38,833 bases of DNA from an uncultured Prevotellaceae bacterium (GTDB taxonomy: Bacteria > Bacteroidota > Bacteroidia > Bacteroidales > Bacteroidaceae). The notes beneath the pieces were generated by a model, which saw nothing but the letters and a program-made list of their open reading frames with translations, made no database searches and was not told the origin of the DNA. Location of the stretch: positions 1 to 38,833 of the forward strand of contig CADBAP010000029.1 in NCBI GenBank assembly GCA_902792685.1. The letters are read 5' to 3'. A program made the translations under genes and the position numbers. Positions 1-7,622 of this stretch are shown here, piece by piece; within the stretch, counting starts at the first letter, position 1, and each line of letters begins with the position of its first letter.

Positions 1-1
1 C

Positions 2-475
2 ACACCGCGTATGGAACGGCTGTGGGAGAAATACTCAAAGAATCCGAAACTGCTTTCGAAGAGTGCGAGTCGTCTGCGGAAGATGAAAGGATTCGGACAA
101 GCTGATGTGTTTTTCGACGGTGTGGAGGTGAACGAGTCGTGGGAACAGGACTTCCGTTCGCTACCTCTGAAACGGAAAGAGAAAATCAAGCCCGTGCAGC
201 TGATCATGGTGCTGGACCTCTATTTCCACCTGACTCCCATCACGATGGTGAAGGAAACGCCAGAGATAAAGGCTTTGGCCAGGAAGATAGGACTGAGTGT
301 GAACATGGTGGTGGAAATCATGGAGATCTATCAGATCTTCGACCCTTATCTGAATCGTTCGGAACAGCTGACATCAGGACTGGTGGAACCCTGTCAGGAG
401 GTGTGGCAGCGTTTTGGTGCAGACCATCCGGAGAAACTGGCTGCTTTTGCAGCACAACTGAAAGAATATTTTTAA
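2..475 (+). CDS. C-terminal part of an unknown protein, cut by window edge
   Basis: The frame is open from the first bases of the window to a TAA at 473-475, so this is probably the end of a longer gene; the first Met codon (position 11) need not be the true start. The visible 150 or so residues are soluble, charged and helix-rich, with no signal peptide or membrane span. I do not recognise the family. It lies on the same strand as rpoN, with about 130 nt of repeat-rich spacer between, so it may belong to the same transcription unit. No function is proposed. Confidence 0.6.
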   Translation, partial: TPRMERLWEKYSKNPKLLSKSASRLRKMKGFGQADVFFDGVEVNESWEQDFRSLPLKRKEKIKPVQLIMVLDLYFHLTPITMVKETPEIKALARKIGLSVNMVVEIMEIYQIFDPYLNRSEQLTSGLVEPCQEVWQRFGADHPEKLAAFAAQLKEYF

Positions 476-476
476 G

Positions 477-605
477 CCTCCCCCTAACCCCTCCTAAAGG
501 AGGGGAGAGCGAAAGCCCCCCTCAAGGGGGGAAGAAAGGGGTAAGGAGCGAGGGGCAAGAAGTAACGTCCCTAAACGACCAAACGACTAATATACCAAAC
601 GACCA
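477..605. repeat. Spacer of dispersed palindromes and short-word array before rpoN
   Basis: The spacer holds two C/G-run palindromes in a row (CCCCTCC-taaa-GGAGGGG near 488-507 and CCCCCCTCAAGGGGGG near 516-531), then purine words of the type AAGGAGCGAGGGGCAAG, then copies of AAACGACCAA and relatives (about 572-605) running up to the ATG at 606. The same palindrome and the same AACGACC word recur elsewhere in the window, including inside genes. No ordinary promoter box was found here. Confidence 0.75.
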
Positions 606-707
606 ATGGCACAGAAATTAGTACAACAACAGGTATTGAAACAACAGCAGGTGCAACGTCTGTCGGCGCAGCACATGTTGTTGGTGAAGTTGAAACCAAA
701 ACGATAA
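606..707 (+). pseudogene. rpoN: Detached N-terminal fragment of rpoN (sigma-54 region I)
   Basis: Starting at ATG 606, the frame gives a glutamine-rich start followed by QVQRLSAQHMLLVKL, which is the beginning of sigma-54 region I. It then departs from the family and stops at TAA 705-707. The rest of rpoN continues in another frame from about 694. The region I block expected after VKL (the conserved stretch ending in a DNPALE-like motif) is absent. The simplest reading is a deletion of roughly 65-70 nt, not a multiple of three, that joined two frames. Either the gene is broken or the assembly is wrong here. Confidence 0.8.
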
Positions 708-798
708 CGAAAACGAAAACCTCGACGATAACTTTGGTGATGCTGAATATGCTGAACAGTCGGAGCGTAAAGACGAACTGGATACCGTCTTACAACAG

Positions 799-1983
799 AT
801 GGGCAGCGATGATGAGTTGCCAGTATACGAAGGTCGGCGGCAGCAGCAGAACAATGCAGACTACGAGGAGATAGTCTATGGTGATACGGTTTCTTTCTAC
901 GATAAGATACACAGTCAGCTGGCGGAACACGAACTGACCGATCAGCAACGAGACATCATCGAATACCTGATTGGGTCGCTGGATGATGACGGACTGCTTC
1001 GGAAACCGCTCGACAGCATCAGCGACGAGTTGGCTATCTATCATAATATCGATGCATCGGAACAGGAGATTGAGGAAACGCTGAAGATTCTGCAGGACTT
1101 CGACCCGGCAGGAATCGGAGCCAGAAACCTGCAGGAATGTCTGCTGACCAAAAACGCCCTTCTGCATACGATTATTGCGGATTATTTCGAAGAATTCAAG
1201 AAGAAACATTGGAAAAAGATACAAGCGGCACTGAACCTGTCGGACGAACAGGTGGAAACCATTCAGAAGGAGATTCGGAAACTCAATCCGAAACCAGGTG
1301 CCTCGATGGGTGAGACGCAAGGGCGCAACATCCAACAGATTACGCCCGATTTCATCGTCGATACCAACGATGACGGCAGCATCTCGTTCAGTCTCAACAA
1401 CGGACAAATACCAGAGTTGTATGTGTCGCCGTCGTTTACGGATATGCTCGCCACCTATAAAGACAATAAGGCGGGTATGAGCCGCAGCGAGAAAGAGGCT
1501 TTGATATATGCCAAGGAGAAAGTAGATCGCGCACAGAGTTTCATCGATGCCATCAAACAACGTCGGCATACACTTTACATCACGATGAAAGCCATCATCG
1601 ACTGGCAGCGCCGTTTCTTCCAGGAGGGTGACGAATCAGAACTGCGTCCGATGATACTGAAAGATATTGCCGACAAAACGGGTTTGGATATCTCCACCAT
1701 CTCGCGTGTCAGCAATGTGAAATATGCACAGACCAAATGGGGCACCTTCCCACTGAGATACTTCTTCAGCGACAGCTATACCACCGAAGACGGCGAAGAG
1801 ATGTCCACACGAAGGATTAAGGTAGCGTTAAAAGAACTCATCGACCAGGAAGACAAGCAACATCCGATGAGCGACGACCTGCTGGCAGAGAAGATGAAAG
1901 AACAAGGTTTCCCGATTGCTCGCAGAACGGTTGCCAAATACCGTGAGCAAATGGGAGTGCCGGTAGCGAGATTAAGGAAGTGA
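799..1983 (+). CDS. rpoN: RNA polymerase sigma-54 factor, main body, N terminus lost
   Basis: Sigma-54 directs RNA polymerase to -24/-12 promoters and needs an AAA+ activator. The 394-residue frame from ATG 799 contains the core-binding domain (DPAGIGARNLQECL is typical), the central DNA-binding part and, at residues about 374-383, the RpoN box ARRTVAKYRE that recognises the -24 element. The same frame is open upstream to about 694, and that acidic stretch (NENENLDDNFGDAEYAEQ) still looks like sigma-54 region II. Region I, which mediates activator response and holds the open-complex block, lies out of frame upstream and is partly missing. If real, the product would bind core and promoter but respond abnormally to activators. 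PAP2-like, purE and ispG genes follow on the same strand. Confidence 0.85.
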   Translation: MGSDDELPVYEGRRQQQNNADYEEIVYGDTVSFYDKIHSQLAEHELTDQQRDIIEYLIGSLDDDGLLRKPLDSISDELAIYHNIDASEQEIEETLKILQDFDPAGIGARNLQECLLTKNALLHTIIADYFEEFKKKHWKKIQAALNLSDEQVETIQKEIRKLNPKPGASMGETQGRNIQQITPDFIVDTNDDGSISFSLNNGQIPELYVSPSFTDMLATYKDNKAGMSRSEKEALIYAKEKVDRAQSFIDAIKQRRHTLYITMKAIIDWQRRFFQEGDESELRPMILKDIADKTGLDISTISRVSNVKYAQTKWGTFPLRYFFSDSYTTEDGEEMSTRRIKVALKELIDQEDKQHPMSDDLLAEKMKEQGFPIARRTVAKYREQMGVPVARLRK

Positions 1984-2094
1984 CCCCACCCCGTCCCTCC
2001 CAAAGGGAGGGTGAGGAGTAAGGAGGAAGGAGAGAAGCCCCCTCCGGCTCCCCCTGAAGGGGGAGAGTGAGGAGTAAGGAGCAAGGAGAGAAGG
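1984..2094. repeat. Two C/G palindromes with AGGAG word array before PAP2-like gene
   Basis: Two palindromes (around 1985-2010 and 2040-2066) alternate with purine words GAGGAGTAAGGAGGAAGGAG and GAGGAGTAAGGAGCAAGGAG that end directly at ATG 2095. The words contain five or more AGGAG cores, each a potential Shine-Dalgarno site, so the start of the next gene sits at the end of a tandem ribosome-binding-site-like array. Confidence 0.75.
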
Positions 2095-2712
2095 ATGAAA
2101 GAGAAAAACATTATATTGGCTGCACGGGTTATCAGCATGCTATTCACGCCGCTGTACCTGTCGACGCTGGGAATGATCGCACTGTTTGTTTTCAGCTATT
2201 TCAGTCTGTTTGCCCTTTCATTCAAGATATCGGTCATCCTCGTGGTGTACCTCTTCACCATTCTCTTGCCGTCGCTGCTGATTCGTACCTATCGGAAATA
2301 TCACGGCTGGACGCCTATCCAGCTGGGAGCACGCGAACGGCGTATGGTGCCTTATGTCATCTCTATCTGCTGTTACCTGCTGTGTCTGTATATCATGAAC
2401 GTCTTCCGCATCCCTCATTTTATGAGCGGTATCCTGATTGCAGCGCTCGTTGTACAGTTGTCGTGCTCGTTTGTGAATATCTGGTGGAAGATTTCCACAC
2501 ACTCCGCAGGAATCGGCGGTGTGACGGGCGCCTTGCTCGCCTTCTCCCTCCGCTTTAACTTCAATCCTGTCTGGTGGTTGTGTCTGGTCATCCTGCTGGC
2601 AGGAGCTGTAGGCACCAGCCGCATCATCCTCCGTCAGCATACCGTTGCACAGGTTATCTACGGATACTTGCTGGGCACACTTTGTGGATTTATTGTATTG
2701 ATGAAATCATAA
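2095..2712 (+). CDS. PAP2-like integral membrane protein
   Basis: This 205-residue protein is mostly hydrophobic, with about five to six membrane spans. Near the C-terminal end it carries two elements like those of the type-2 phosphatidic acid phosphatase superfamily: STHSAGIGG (an SxHxxG-like motif) and SRIILRQHTVAQVIYG (an SRxxxxxHxxxQ-like motif). The first PAP2 motif (KxxxxxxRP) is at best degenerate (RERRMVPY), so catalysis is uncertain. Family members remove phosphate from lipids or undecaprenyl pyrophosphate at the membrane. It lies 10 nt before purE and probably shares its transcript. The start is chosen because an AGGAG-rich stretch precedes it and membrane segments begin soon after. 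Confidence 0.7.
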   Translation: MKEKNIILAARVISMLFTPLYLSTLGMIALFVFSYFSLFALSFKISVILVVYLFTILLPSLLIRTYRKYHGWTPIQLGARERRMVPYVISICCYLLCLYIMNVFRIPHFMSGILIAALVVQLSCSFVNIWWKISTHSAGIGGVTGALLAFSLRFNFNPVWWLCLVILLAGAVGTSRIILRQHTVAQVIYGYLLGTLCGFIVLMKS

Positions 2713-2722
2713 TGAAGAAAAT

Positions 2723-3232
2723 ATGAAACCATTAGTTAGTATTATCATGGGTAGCACCAGTGATCTGCCCGTTATGGAGAAAGCCTGTAAATGGCTCGAT
2801 GAAAACGAGATTCCCTTTGAGGTGAACGCGCTTTCTGCTCATCGTACACCTGATGCTGTCGAACGCTTTGCCAAAGAAGCACAGCAGCGCGGCATCAAAG
2901 TCATTATTGCCGCCGCAGGAATGGCAGCCGCTCTGCCTGGTGTGATTGCTGCATCAACTTCTCTGCCCGTTATCGGTGTGCCCATCAAGGGAATGCTCGA
3001 CGGTCTGGATGCGATGCTGAGTATCGTCCAGATGCCTCCAGGTATCCCTGTGGCCACAGTGGGTGTGAATGCAGCTCAGAATGCAGCCATCCTTGCAGCC
3101 CAGATGATTGCGCTGAGCGATGAAGAGGTTGCCCAAAAGGTTGCTTGCCACAAAGCATCATTAGGAAAGAAAATCGAAAAGGCTAATGCGGAACTGGCAG
3201 CATTGAAAGAGTATCGGTTTAAAACGAATTAG
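2723..3232 (+). CDS. purE: N5-carboxyaminoimidazole ribonucleotide mutase PurE
   Basis: PurE converts N5-CAIR to CAIR in cytosolic purine synthesis. The 169-residue length is normal for class I PurE. Visible signatures are GSTSD at residues 10-14 (substrate phosphate binding), SAHRTP at 38-43 with the catalytic His40, AAAGMAAALPG near 63-73 and the GVPI loop near 85-88. The protein looks complete. It follows the PAP2-like gene by 10 nt and precedes ispG, a neighbourhood I know from other Bacteroidales. A dispersed palindrome (3235-3290) separates it from ispG. Confidence 0.95.
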   Translation: MKPLVSIIMGSTSDLPVMEKACKWLDENEIPFEVNALSAHRTPDAVERFAKEAQQRGIKVIIAAAGMAAALPGVIAASTSLPVIGVPIKGMLDGLDAMLSIVQMPPGIPVATVGVNAAQNAAILAAQMIALSDEEVAQKVACHKASLGKKIEKANAELAALKEYRFKTN

Positions 3233-3234
3233 GA

Positions 3235-3290
3235 GACCCTCCCCCGTCCCCTCCCTGTTTTGGGAGAGGGGGAATGAAAGGGGGGAGATT
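3235..3290. repeat. Dispersed C/G palindrome between purE and ispG
   Basis: The sequence CCCTCCC-TGTTTT-GGGAGAGGG is an imperfect inverted repeat, followed by G-runs that lead into AAAGGAG just before the ispG start. It is the same class of element as at 477, 1984, 4640, 7590, 9195, 17230, 20058 and 29955. Confidence 0.65.
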
Positions 3291-3306
3291 AAAGGAGAGA
3301 ATGTGT

Positions 3307-4638
3307 ATGAATTATACCAGAAGAAAATCATCGGTTGTGCGCATCGGAAACATCGAGATGGGAGGACAGAACCCCATACGGGTACAATCGATGACGACAA
3401 CCTCTACAGACGATACGGAAGCGTCTGTAGCACAAGCCAAACGCATCATTGATGCAGGTGGAGAACTGGTGCGTCTGACCACACAGGGAAGGCGCGAAGC
3501 CGAGAACCTGAAAAACATCAGTGCCGCGCTGAAAAAAGACGGCTACGATGCTCCGTTGGTAGCCGATGTTCATTTCAATGCGAATGTAGCAGATGTGGCT
3601 GCCCAGTATGCCGAAAAGGTACGCATCAATCCAGGCAACTATGTTGATCCGGCTCGTACGTTCAAACATTTGGAATATACCGATGAGGAATATGCAGCAG
3701 AACTACAGAAAATCGACGAGCGGCTGATGCCGTTTATCCGTATCTGTAAGGAGCATCATACGGCCGTTCGTATTGGTGTTAATCATGGTTCTCTCTCCGA
3801 TCGTATCATGTCGCGTTATGGTGACACACCAGCAGGCATCGTAGAGAGTTGTATGGAGTTCCTGCGTATCTTCAAACGGGAACAGTTCAATGATGTCGTC
3901 ATTTCTATCAAAGCCAGCAATACAGTCGTGATGGTGCAGTCGGTTCGTTTGTTGGTACAACAGATGGATCGCGAGGGGATGTGTTATCCGCTGCATCTGG
4001 GTGTGGGTATCGGTGCTTTGCTGACAGAAGGTATCGGTGATACCATCCGCGTGTCGCTCTCCGAAGAACCGGAAGCCGAGATTCCTGTGGCGAAGGCATT
4101 GGTCGGAATGATTGAAGAATGTGCTGCGCTGCGTGCTGAAGCAGAAGCCAGCATCATGGATGATACCATCACGCTGAACATCGATGCAGAAGACTGGCCT
4201 ACGCTCCAGCTGAAAGCTGCAATGGCGGTAGGTGCCTTACTCATCGACCGGAAGGCAACGAAGCTAATCATCAAGAGCAAGATTGATAATTCCCCAAACG
4301 ACCAACTCCTTGCCGACGCCATTTTGCAGGCTGCCCGCATCAAGTTCACCAAGACGGAATATATCAGTTGTCCTGGCTGCGGCCGCACGCTCTACGACCT
4401 CCGTACCACCATTGCCCGCATCAAGGAGGCAACGAAAGATATGGTAGGTCTTAAAATCGGTATTATGGGTTGTATCGTCAATGGTCCTGGCGAGATGGCT
4501 GATGCCGATTACGGTTATGTGGGCGCAGGACCAGGAAAAATCAGTCTCTACAAACAAAAGGTTTGCGTAGAGAAGAACATCCCGGAAGCAGAAGCAGTAG
4601 AGAAACTACTGGAACTGATTCGAAACGATCGCAAATAA
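3307..4638 (+). CDS. ispG: 4-hydroxy-3-methylbut-2-enyl diphosphate synthase IspG, with missing blocks
   Basis: IspG reduces methylerythritol cyclodiphosphate to HMBPP in the MEP isoprenoid pathway, using a 4Fe-4S cluster. The N-terminal TIM-barrel (IRVQSMTTT, VRLTTQG, VADVHFN, VRINPGN) and the C-terminal cluster domain (SCPGCGR, GIMGCIVNGPGEMADADYG) are clear, including the three cluster cysteines. Two things are odd. After LHLGV the usual TEAG-containing block of about 14 residues is absent, in frame, and the text goes straight to GIGALL (near 4005). The insert domain between barrel and cluster domain is only about 60 residues, whereas Bacteroidota IspG is usually about 600 residues overall. 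SPNDQ near 4290 matches the dispersed AAACGACCAA word. The start at 3307 is chosen for its AGGAG 9 nt upstream; 3301 is also possible. Confidence 0.9.
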   Translation: MNYTRRKSSVVRIGNIEMGGQNPIRVQSMTTTSTDDTEASVAQAKRIIDAGGELVRLTTQGRREAENLKNISAALKKDGYDAPLVADVHFNANVADVAAQYAEKVRINPGNYVDPARTFKHLEYTDEEYAAELQKIDERLMPFIRICKEHHTAVRIGVNHGSLSDRIMSRYGDTPAGIVESCMEFLRIFKREQFNDVVISIKASNTVVMVQSVRLLVQQMDREGMCYPLHLGVGIGALLTEGIGDTIRVSLSEEPEAEIPVAKALVGMIEECAALRAEAEASIMDDTITLNIDAEDWPTLQLKAAMAVGALLIDRKATKLIIKSKIDNSPNDQLLADAILQAARIKFTKTEYISCPGCGRTLYDLRTTIARIKEATKDMVGLKIGIMGCIVNGPGEMADADYGYVGAGPGKISLYKQKVCVEKNIPEAEAVEKLLELIRNDRK

Positions 4639-4652
4639 AAGCCTCCTCTAAA

Positions 4653-4682
4653 TCTCCCCCTGAAGGGGGAGACTTTTTTTAT
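4653..4682 (+). terminator. Rho-independent terminator formed by dispersed palindrome
   Basis: TCTCCCCC (4653-4660) pairs with GGGGGAGA (4665-4672) across a TGAA loop and is followed by a T-run from 4674. It sits 14 nt after the ispG stop and just before the end of the convergent DUF3108 gene. Its stem is the core of the dispersed palindrome family, so here the repeat doubles as a terminator. Confidence 0.85.
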
Positions 4683-5500
4683 TTCACCTGTGATGTAATC
4701 GGACTCTTGTTTCCCTTGATGGAAATCAGGAAGGCTTTGGCCGCGCCGAATTTCAGGTGCATATCGATACGAATCGGAATATGGTTGGCATCATCGCTGA
4801 CAAAGAACGTGGCGATTGTTTTCCAACTACCTTTTTTCACCTCTTCGTACGACAACTCCAAACAACGGTATTTGATATTGTTGTCTGCTTTGATATTTGT
4901 CTTGCCGTTATAAACGATACGCGCCTTCTCGCGGCTGTTGCCATCGACGATAGGGAAGTTGACCACATTACCTTTCTTCCATCCTTCAGGCTTGAAGGAA
5001 CGGGCACGCAAGAAAATACTCAGCATATCATATACACAATCATTATAGGTATGCTCCTGCCAGTGATGTTTTTTGTCGTTATCCATACGGTGCTGCTTCA
5101 CGTGCGGCTTGCCGCCAGGATAAGAGTAAAAGACCTCGTCAACGGTATAGCGCTTACCTTCCTTCGCTCCCTTTCGATAATAAAGCGGAGCCAAATCCTT
5201 GGTGACATACGACAACAGCGTGTCGCGCATCAGGAACATCTTATCGGCACGAGAGTTGCCTCGTGTCGTCAGCGAGGCACGGTAGGCATCCTTTCCCTGA
5301 TAGACGCTGGAAACGGTGTACATCGATGCGTTGCCTGCTTTCACCCAGACGAATTTCCAGTTGAAATACAGGTTATATACCAGATACTCACCACCATTGA
5401 AAGCGGTGTTGTGGAAGGTGCACTGACCTTTCGACGTGCTCACAGACAGCATCAGCAACAATGCTGTCAGCAACGTATATCCTATTCTTCTTGTCTTCAT
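4679..5500 (-). CDS. DUF3108-type secreted protein
   Basis: The 273-residue product starts with a signal peptide (MKTRRIGYTLLTALLLMLSV, cleavage near SKGQ). Its mature part is beta-rich with FNGGEYLVYNLYFNWKFVWV near the N terminus, which is the characteristic opening of DUF3108 proteins, periplasmic or outer-membrane-associated beta proteins of unknown role. It follows the Ig-like lipoprotein gene by about 33 nt on the same strand and is probably the last gene of that transcript. Its stop overlaps the T-run of the ispG terminator. Length and ends look normal. Confidence 0.8.
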   Translation of the reverse strand: MKTRRIGYTLLTALLLMLSVSTSKGQCTFHNTAFNGGEYLVYNLYFNWKFVWVKAGNASMYTVSSVYQGKDAYRASLTTRGNSRADKMFLMRDTLLSYVTKDLAPLYYRKGAKEGKRYTVDEVFYSYPGGKPHVKQHRMDNDKKHHWQEHTYNDCVYDMLSIFLRARSFKPEGWKKGNVVNFPIVDGNSREKARIVYNGKTNIKADNNIKYRCLELSYEEVKKGSWKTIATFFVSDDANHIPIRIDMHLKFGAAKAFLISIKGNKSPITSQVK

Positions 5501-5533
5501 AATACCTTTATGACGAAACTGTTTGATAATCGT

Positions 5534-7564
5534 TTAATAATCGCTACCGGTATGCTGCAGATAGGCAGGCAACTCGATACCCATCTTGAGGGCACGCTCA
5601 GCATTGCGGTGCTTGATGGTCTTCTGTTTGTCGGCCTTCGTCTGGATGATGGCTCCGGGCTTCTGCTGATTGGCCGGACGTGCTGTCGGATTCCACGATA
5701 ACCGCATATCCCATTTGGCGCGACACTCGATGACATCCGGATAGTAAGACACCTCCTCCGGCTGTCGGTCGGCAGCATAGTCGCCTGTATCCCACACGCC
5801 GTTTCCGTTCTCATCAACAAACAGACGGGCGTAGTATTTCTCTGGTTTCAGGAAGTCGAACTGTACGTTTCCGTCTGTAGTCTTCATCTCCTTCACGGGT
5901 TTGTCCTGACTGTTCAACAACTGTACCACCAGATTCTTTCCTTCCATCCCGTTGATGGTGAAGATGATGGTGCTGTATTCGTCGAGCGACGGTACAGAGA
6001 AACCGCGTTTGAACGGTGAGCTGGTTTTCCCATAGATATCTGTGAAGGCGGCTGAGTCGATTTCCAGACTGTACTCCGTCGCTGGTCGCCACTCGCCCAA
6101 CAGTTCGTATCGGCGCGACTGGTTGGGAACCTCACGAATCAGGAATCGTGATTTATACCACAGGGTGTCTATCTTGCTATACAGGTGTATCGCCGCTGTG
6201 TCGAGCGCAGCCAGCGGAGCCGGAATATCCATCAGAATCGTTTTGTCCGGATCGAGTCGGCCAGGAAGTTGGATATCAACCTCCAGCGCCTTGGGCGGCA
6301 TCTGTTCCTGGTAGGGTTTATTCTGCTTCTTCAGCTTCTCCTGTTTCTTCTGCCATTTCTCATACTCCTCTGCCGCCAGCTTCTGTCGCTTCTCATAAGG
6401 CAGTTTGGCGAGAATCTGCAGGGTGTCGTTCTGCTGTACCAATACACCTAAAGTATCAGTCATCATATACTTCATCTGCACCAGCAAGGTGTCTTGGTTG
6501 ACGAGCGTCGTGTCTTTCAGCCAATAGGTAATGGTGTCCTTCTTCTCGTTCGCCTCAATCAGGAACGCATCGAAATCGTCGAAGTTCAATCCTCTGATTT
6601 CAGGCAGCTCAGGACTCCCGTAAGTGAAAAACAGCGTAAAGTTGTCGGCTTCCTTGCGTTCATATTTGATGAAATTGCGGTTTGTCTGCTCTTCCGTAAA
6701 CGCCTTCAGCACGATATCGTCAGGAAGGAAATGCGTATAGCCGACAGGAATGATGTTTTCGATATGCAACGAGTCGCGCCAGATGGTATCCTGGCGGGTG
6801 TCGGGTTTGAATGTTGGCACGATGACGTCATGATTGAACGCAATCTTTTCCGCCTTCTGCTTGTATGCATAGTCGCCGTCCATATCCTGAAGGGCATACA
6901 CACGGTAACTGCCGGGCGCAATACCTTTGATGACGAAATGTCCACGACTGTCGGTACGGCTGACCCTCAGGAATTTCTGTGTGGTAAACAAGGTGTCTGT
7001 TCCCTTGAATGCCTCATCGCTGACAGGTTTTCCTGTTGCCGGATCGATGACATCGTTGATGGCATACAAGCCCACCAGAATACCTTTGACGGGTTCCAGG
7101 TTCTCTGCTTCGACTACCGTTCCTGATATCTGTAATGTATCGATATGGTCGCCTGTGGAGAACGTATAGGCATAATTGCCCATCGGATTGTCTTCTGTGA
7201 AGTCGCTGATGGCATCCGAGAAGTCGATGGTATAGGTGGTATTGTCTATCAGCGAGTCTTTCAAAGCAACTACAATACGTTTGCCTTGTGCCTTGATTTC
7301 AGGCTGTTCCAACTGTGGAGGAGAGATCACCACTTTTTCAGAAGGGTTGTCAATTTTCACGTATTCATCGAAGGTAATGGTAATCTTCTTGGAGTGCACA
7401 TCTGTACCCTTATCAGCTGGCGATGTGGAGACGACTCTCGGCGGAAACTCATCATACCATCCGCCATCAGGACTGCCCATACGGGCGCAAGATGACAGCA
7501 TCCACACCAACATCAAAATGTATAGTGCGGCGTACCTTGAGAATATGTTCGCAAAATTCCTCAT
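5534..7564 (-). CDS. Large Ig-like domain lipoprotein
   Basis: This 676-residue protein is a predicted lipoprotein: a hydrophobic start followed by the lipobox LSSC and RMGSPDGGWYDE. Next comes an SbsA/Big_5-type Ig domain (PPRVVSTSPADKGTDV, ITFDEYVKI, about residues 35-140), then a carboxypeptidase-regulatory-like or prealbumin-like segment (GHFVIKGIAPGSYRVYAL), a lysine/glutamine-rich helical stretch and a C-terminal part with a DENGNGVWDTGDY calcium-loop-like motif. Such proteins sit at the outer membrane of Bacteroidota; the function is unknown. Four in-frame ATGs lie at 7564, 7579, 7591 and 7627. I chose 7564 because it places the signal sequence at the N terminus and has AGGAGTAAAGAG upstream; the others lie within a repeat element. 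Confidence 0.8.
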   Translation of the reverse strand: MRNFANIFSRYAALYILMLVWMLSSCARMGSPDGGWYDEFPPRVVSTSPADKGTDVHSKKITITFDEYVKIDNPSEKVVISPPQLEQPEIKAQGKRIVVALKDSLIDNTTYTIDFSDAISDFTEDNPMGNYAYTFSTGDHIDTLQISGTVVEAENLEPVKGILVGLYAINDVIDPATGKPVSDEAFKGTDTLFTTQKFLRVSRTDSRGHFVIKGIAPGSYRVYALQDMDGDYAYKQKAEKIAFNHDVIVPTFKPDTRQDTIWRDSLHIENIIPVGYTHFLPDDIVLKAFTEEQTNRNFIKYERKEADNFTLFFTYGSPELPEIRGLNFDDFDAFLIEANEKKDTITYWLKDTTLVNQDTLLVQMKYMMTDTLGVLVQQNDTLQILAKLPYEKRQKLAAEEYEKWQKKQEKLKKQNKPYQEQMPPKALEVDIQLPGRLDPDKTILMDIPAPLAALDTAAIHLYSKIDTLWYKSRFLIREVPNQSRRYELLGEWRPATEYSLEIDSAAFTDIYGKTSSPFKRGFSVPSLDEYSTIIFTINGMEGKNLVVQLLNSQDKPVKEMKTTDGNVQFDFLKPEKYYARLFVDENGNGVWDTGDYAADRQPEEVSYYPDVIECRAKWDMRLSWNPTARPANQQKPGAIIQTKADKQKTIKHRNAERALKMGIELPAYLQHTGSDY

Positions 7565-7589
7565 CTCTTTACTCCTCATCTCCTTACTC

Positions 7590-7622
7590 ATAGTCTCCCC
7601 CAGGGGAGATTTAGAGGGGGCT
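7590..7622. repeat. Dispersed C/G palindrome at GH3/lipoprotein junction
   Basis: The element reads, on the minus strand, GCCCCCTCTAAATCTCCCC then a GGGGAGAC arm. This matches the element after ispG (4640-4672) almost base for base, apart from a few bases in the loop. It supplies the last codons and the TAA of the GH3 gene and lies just upstream of the lipoprotein start. Confidence 0.8.

Noticed and set aside
790..1569. Minus-strand frame of 259 codons opposite rpoN
   Set aside because: It lies wholly opposite conserved sigma-54 sequence, has no promoter, and the composition is that of a shadow.
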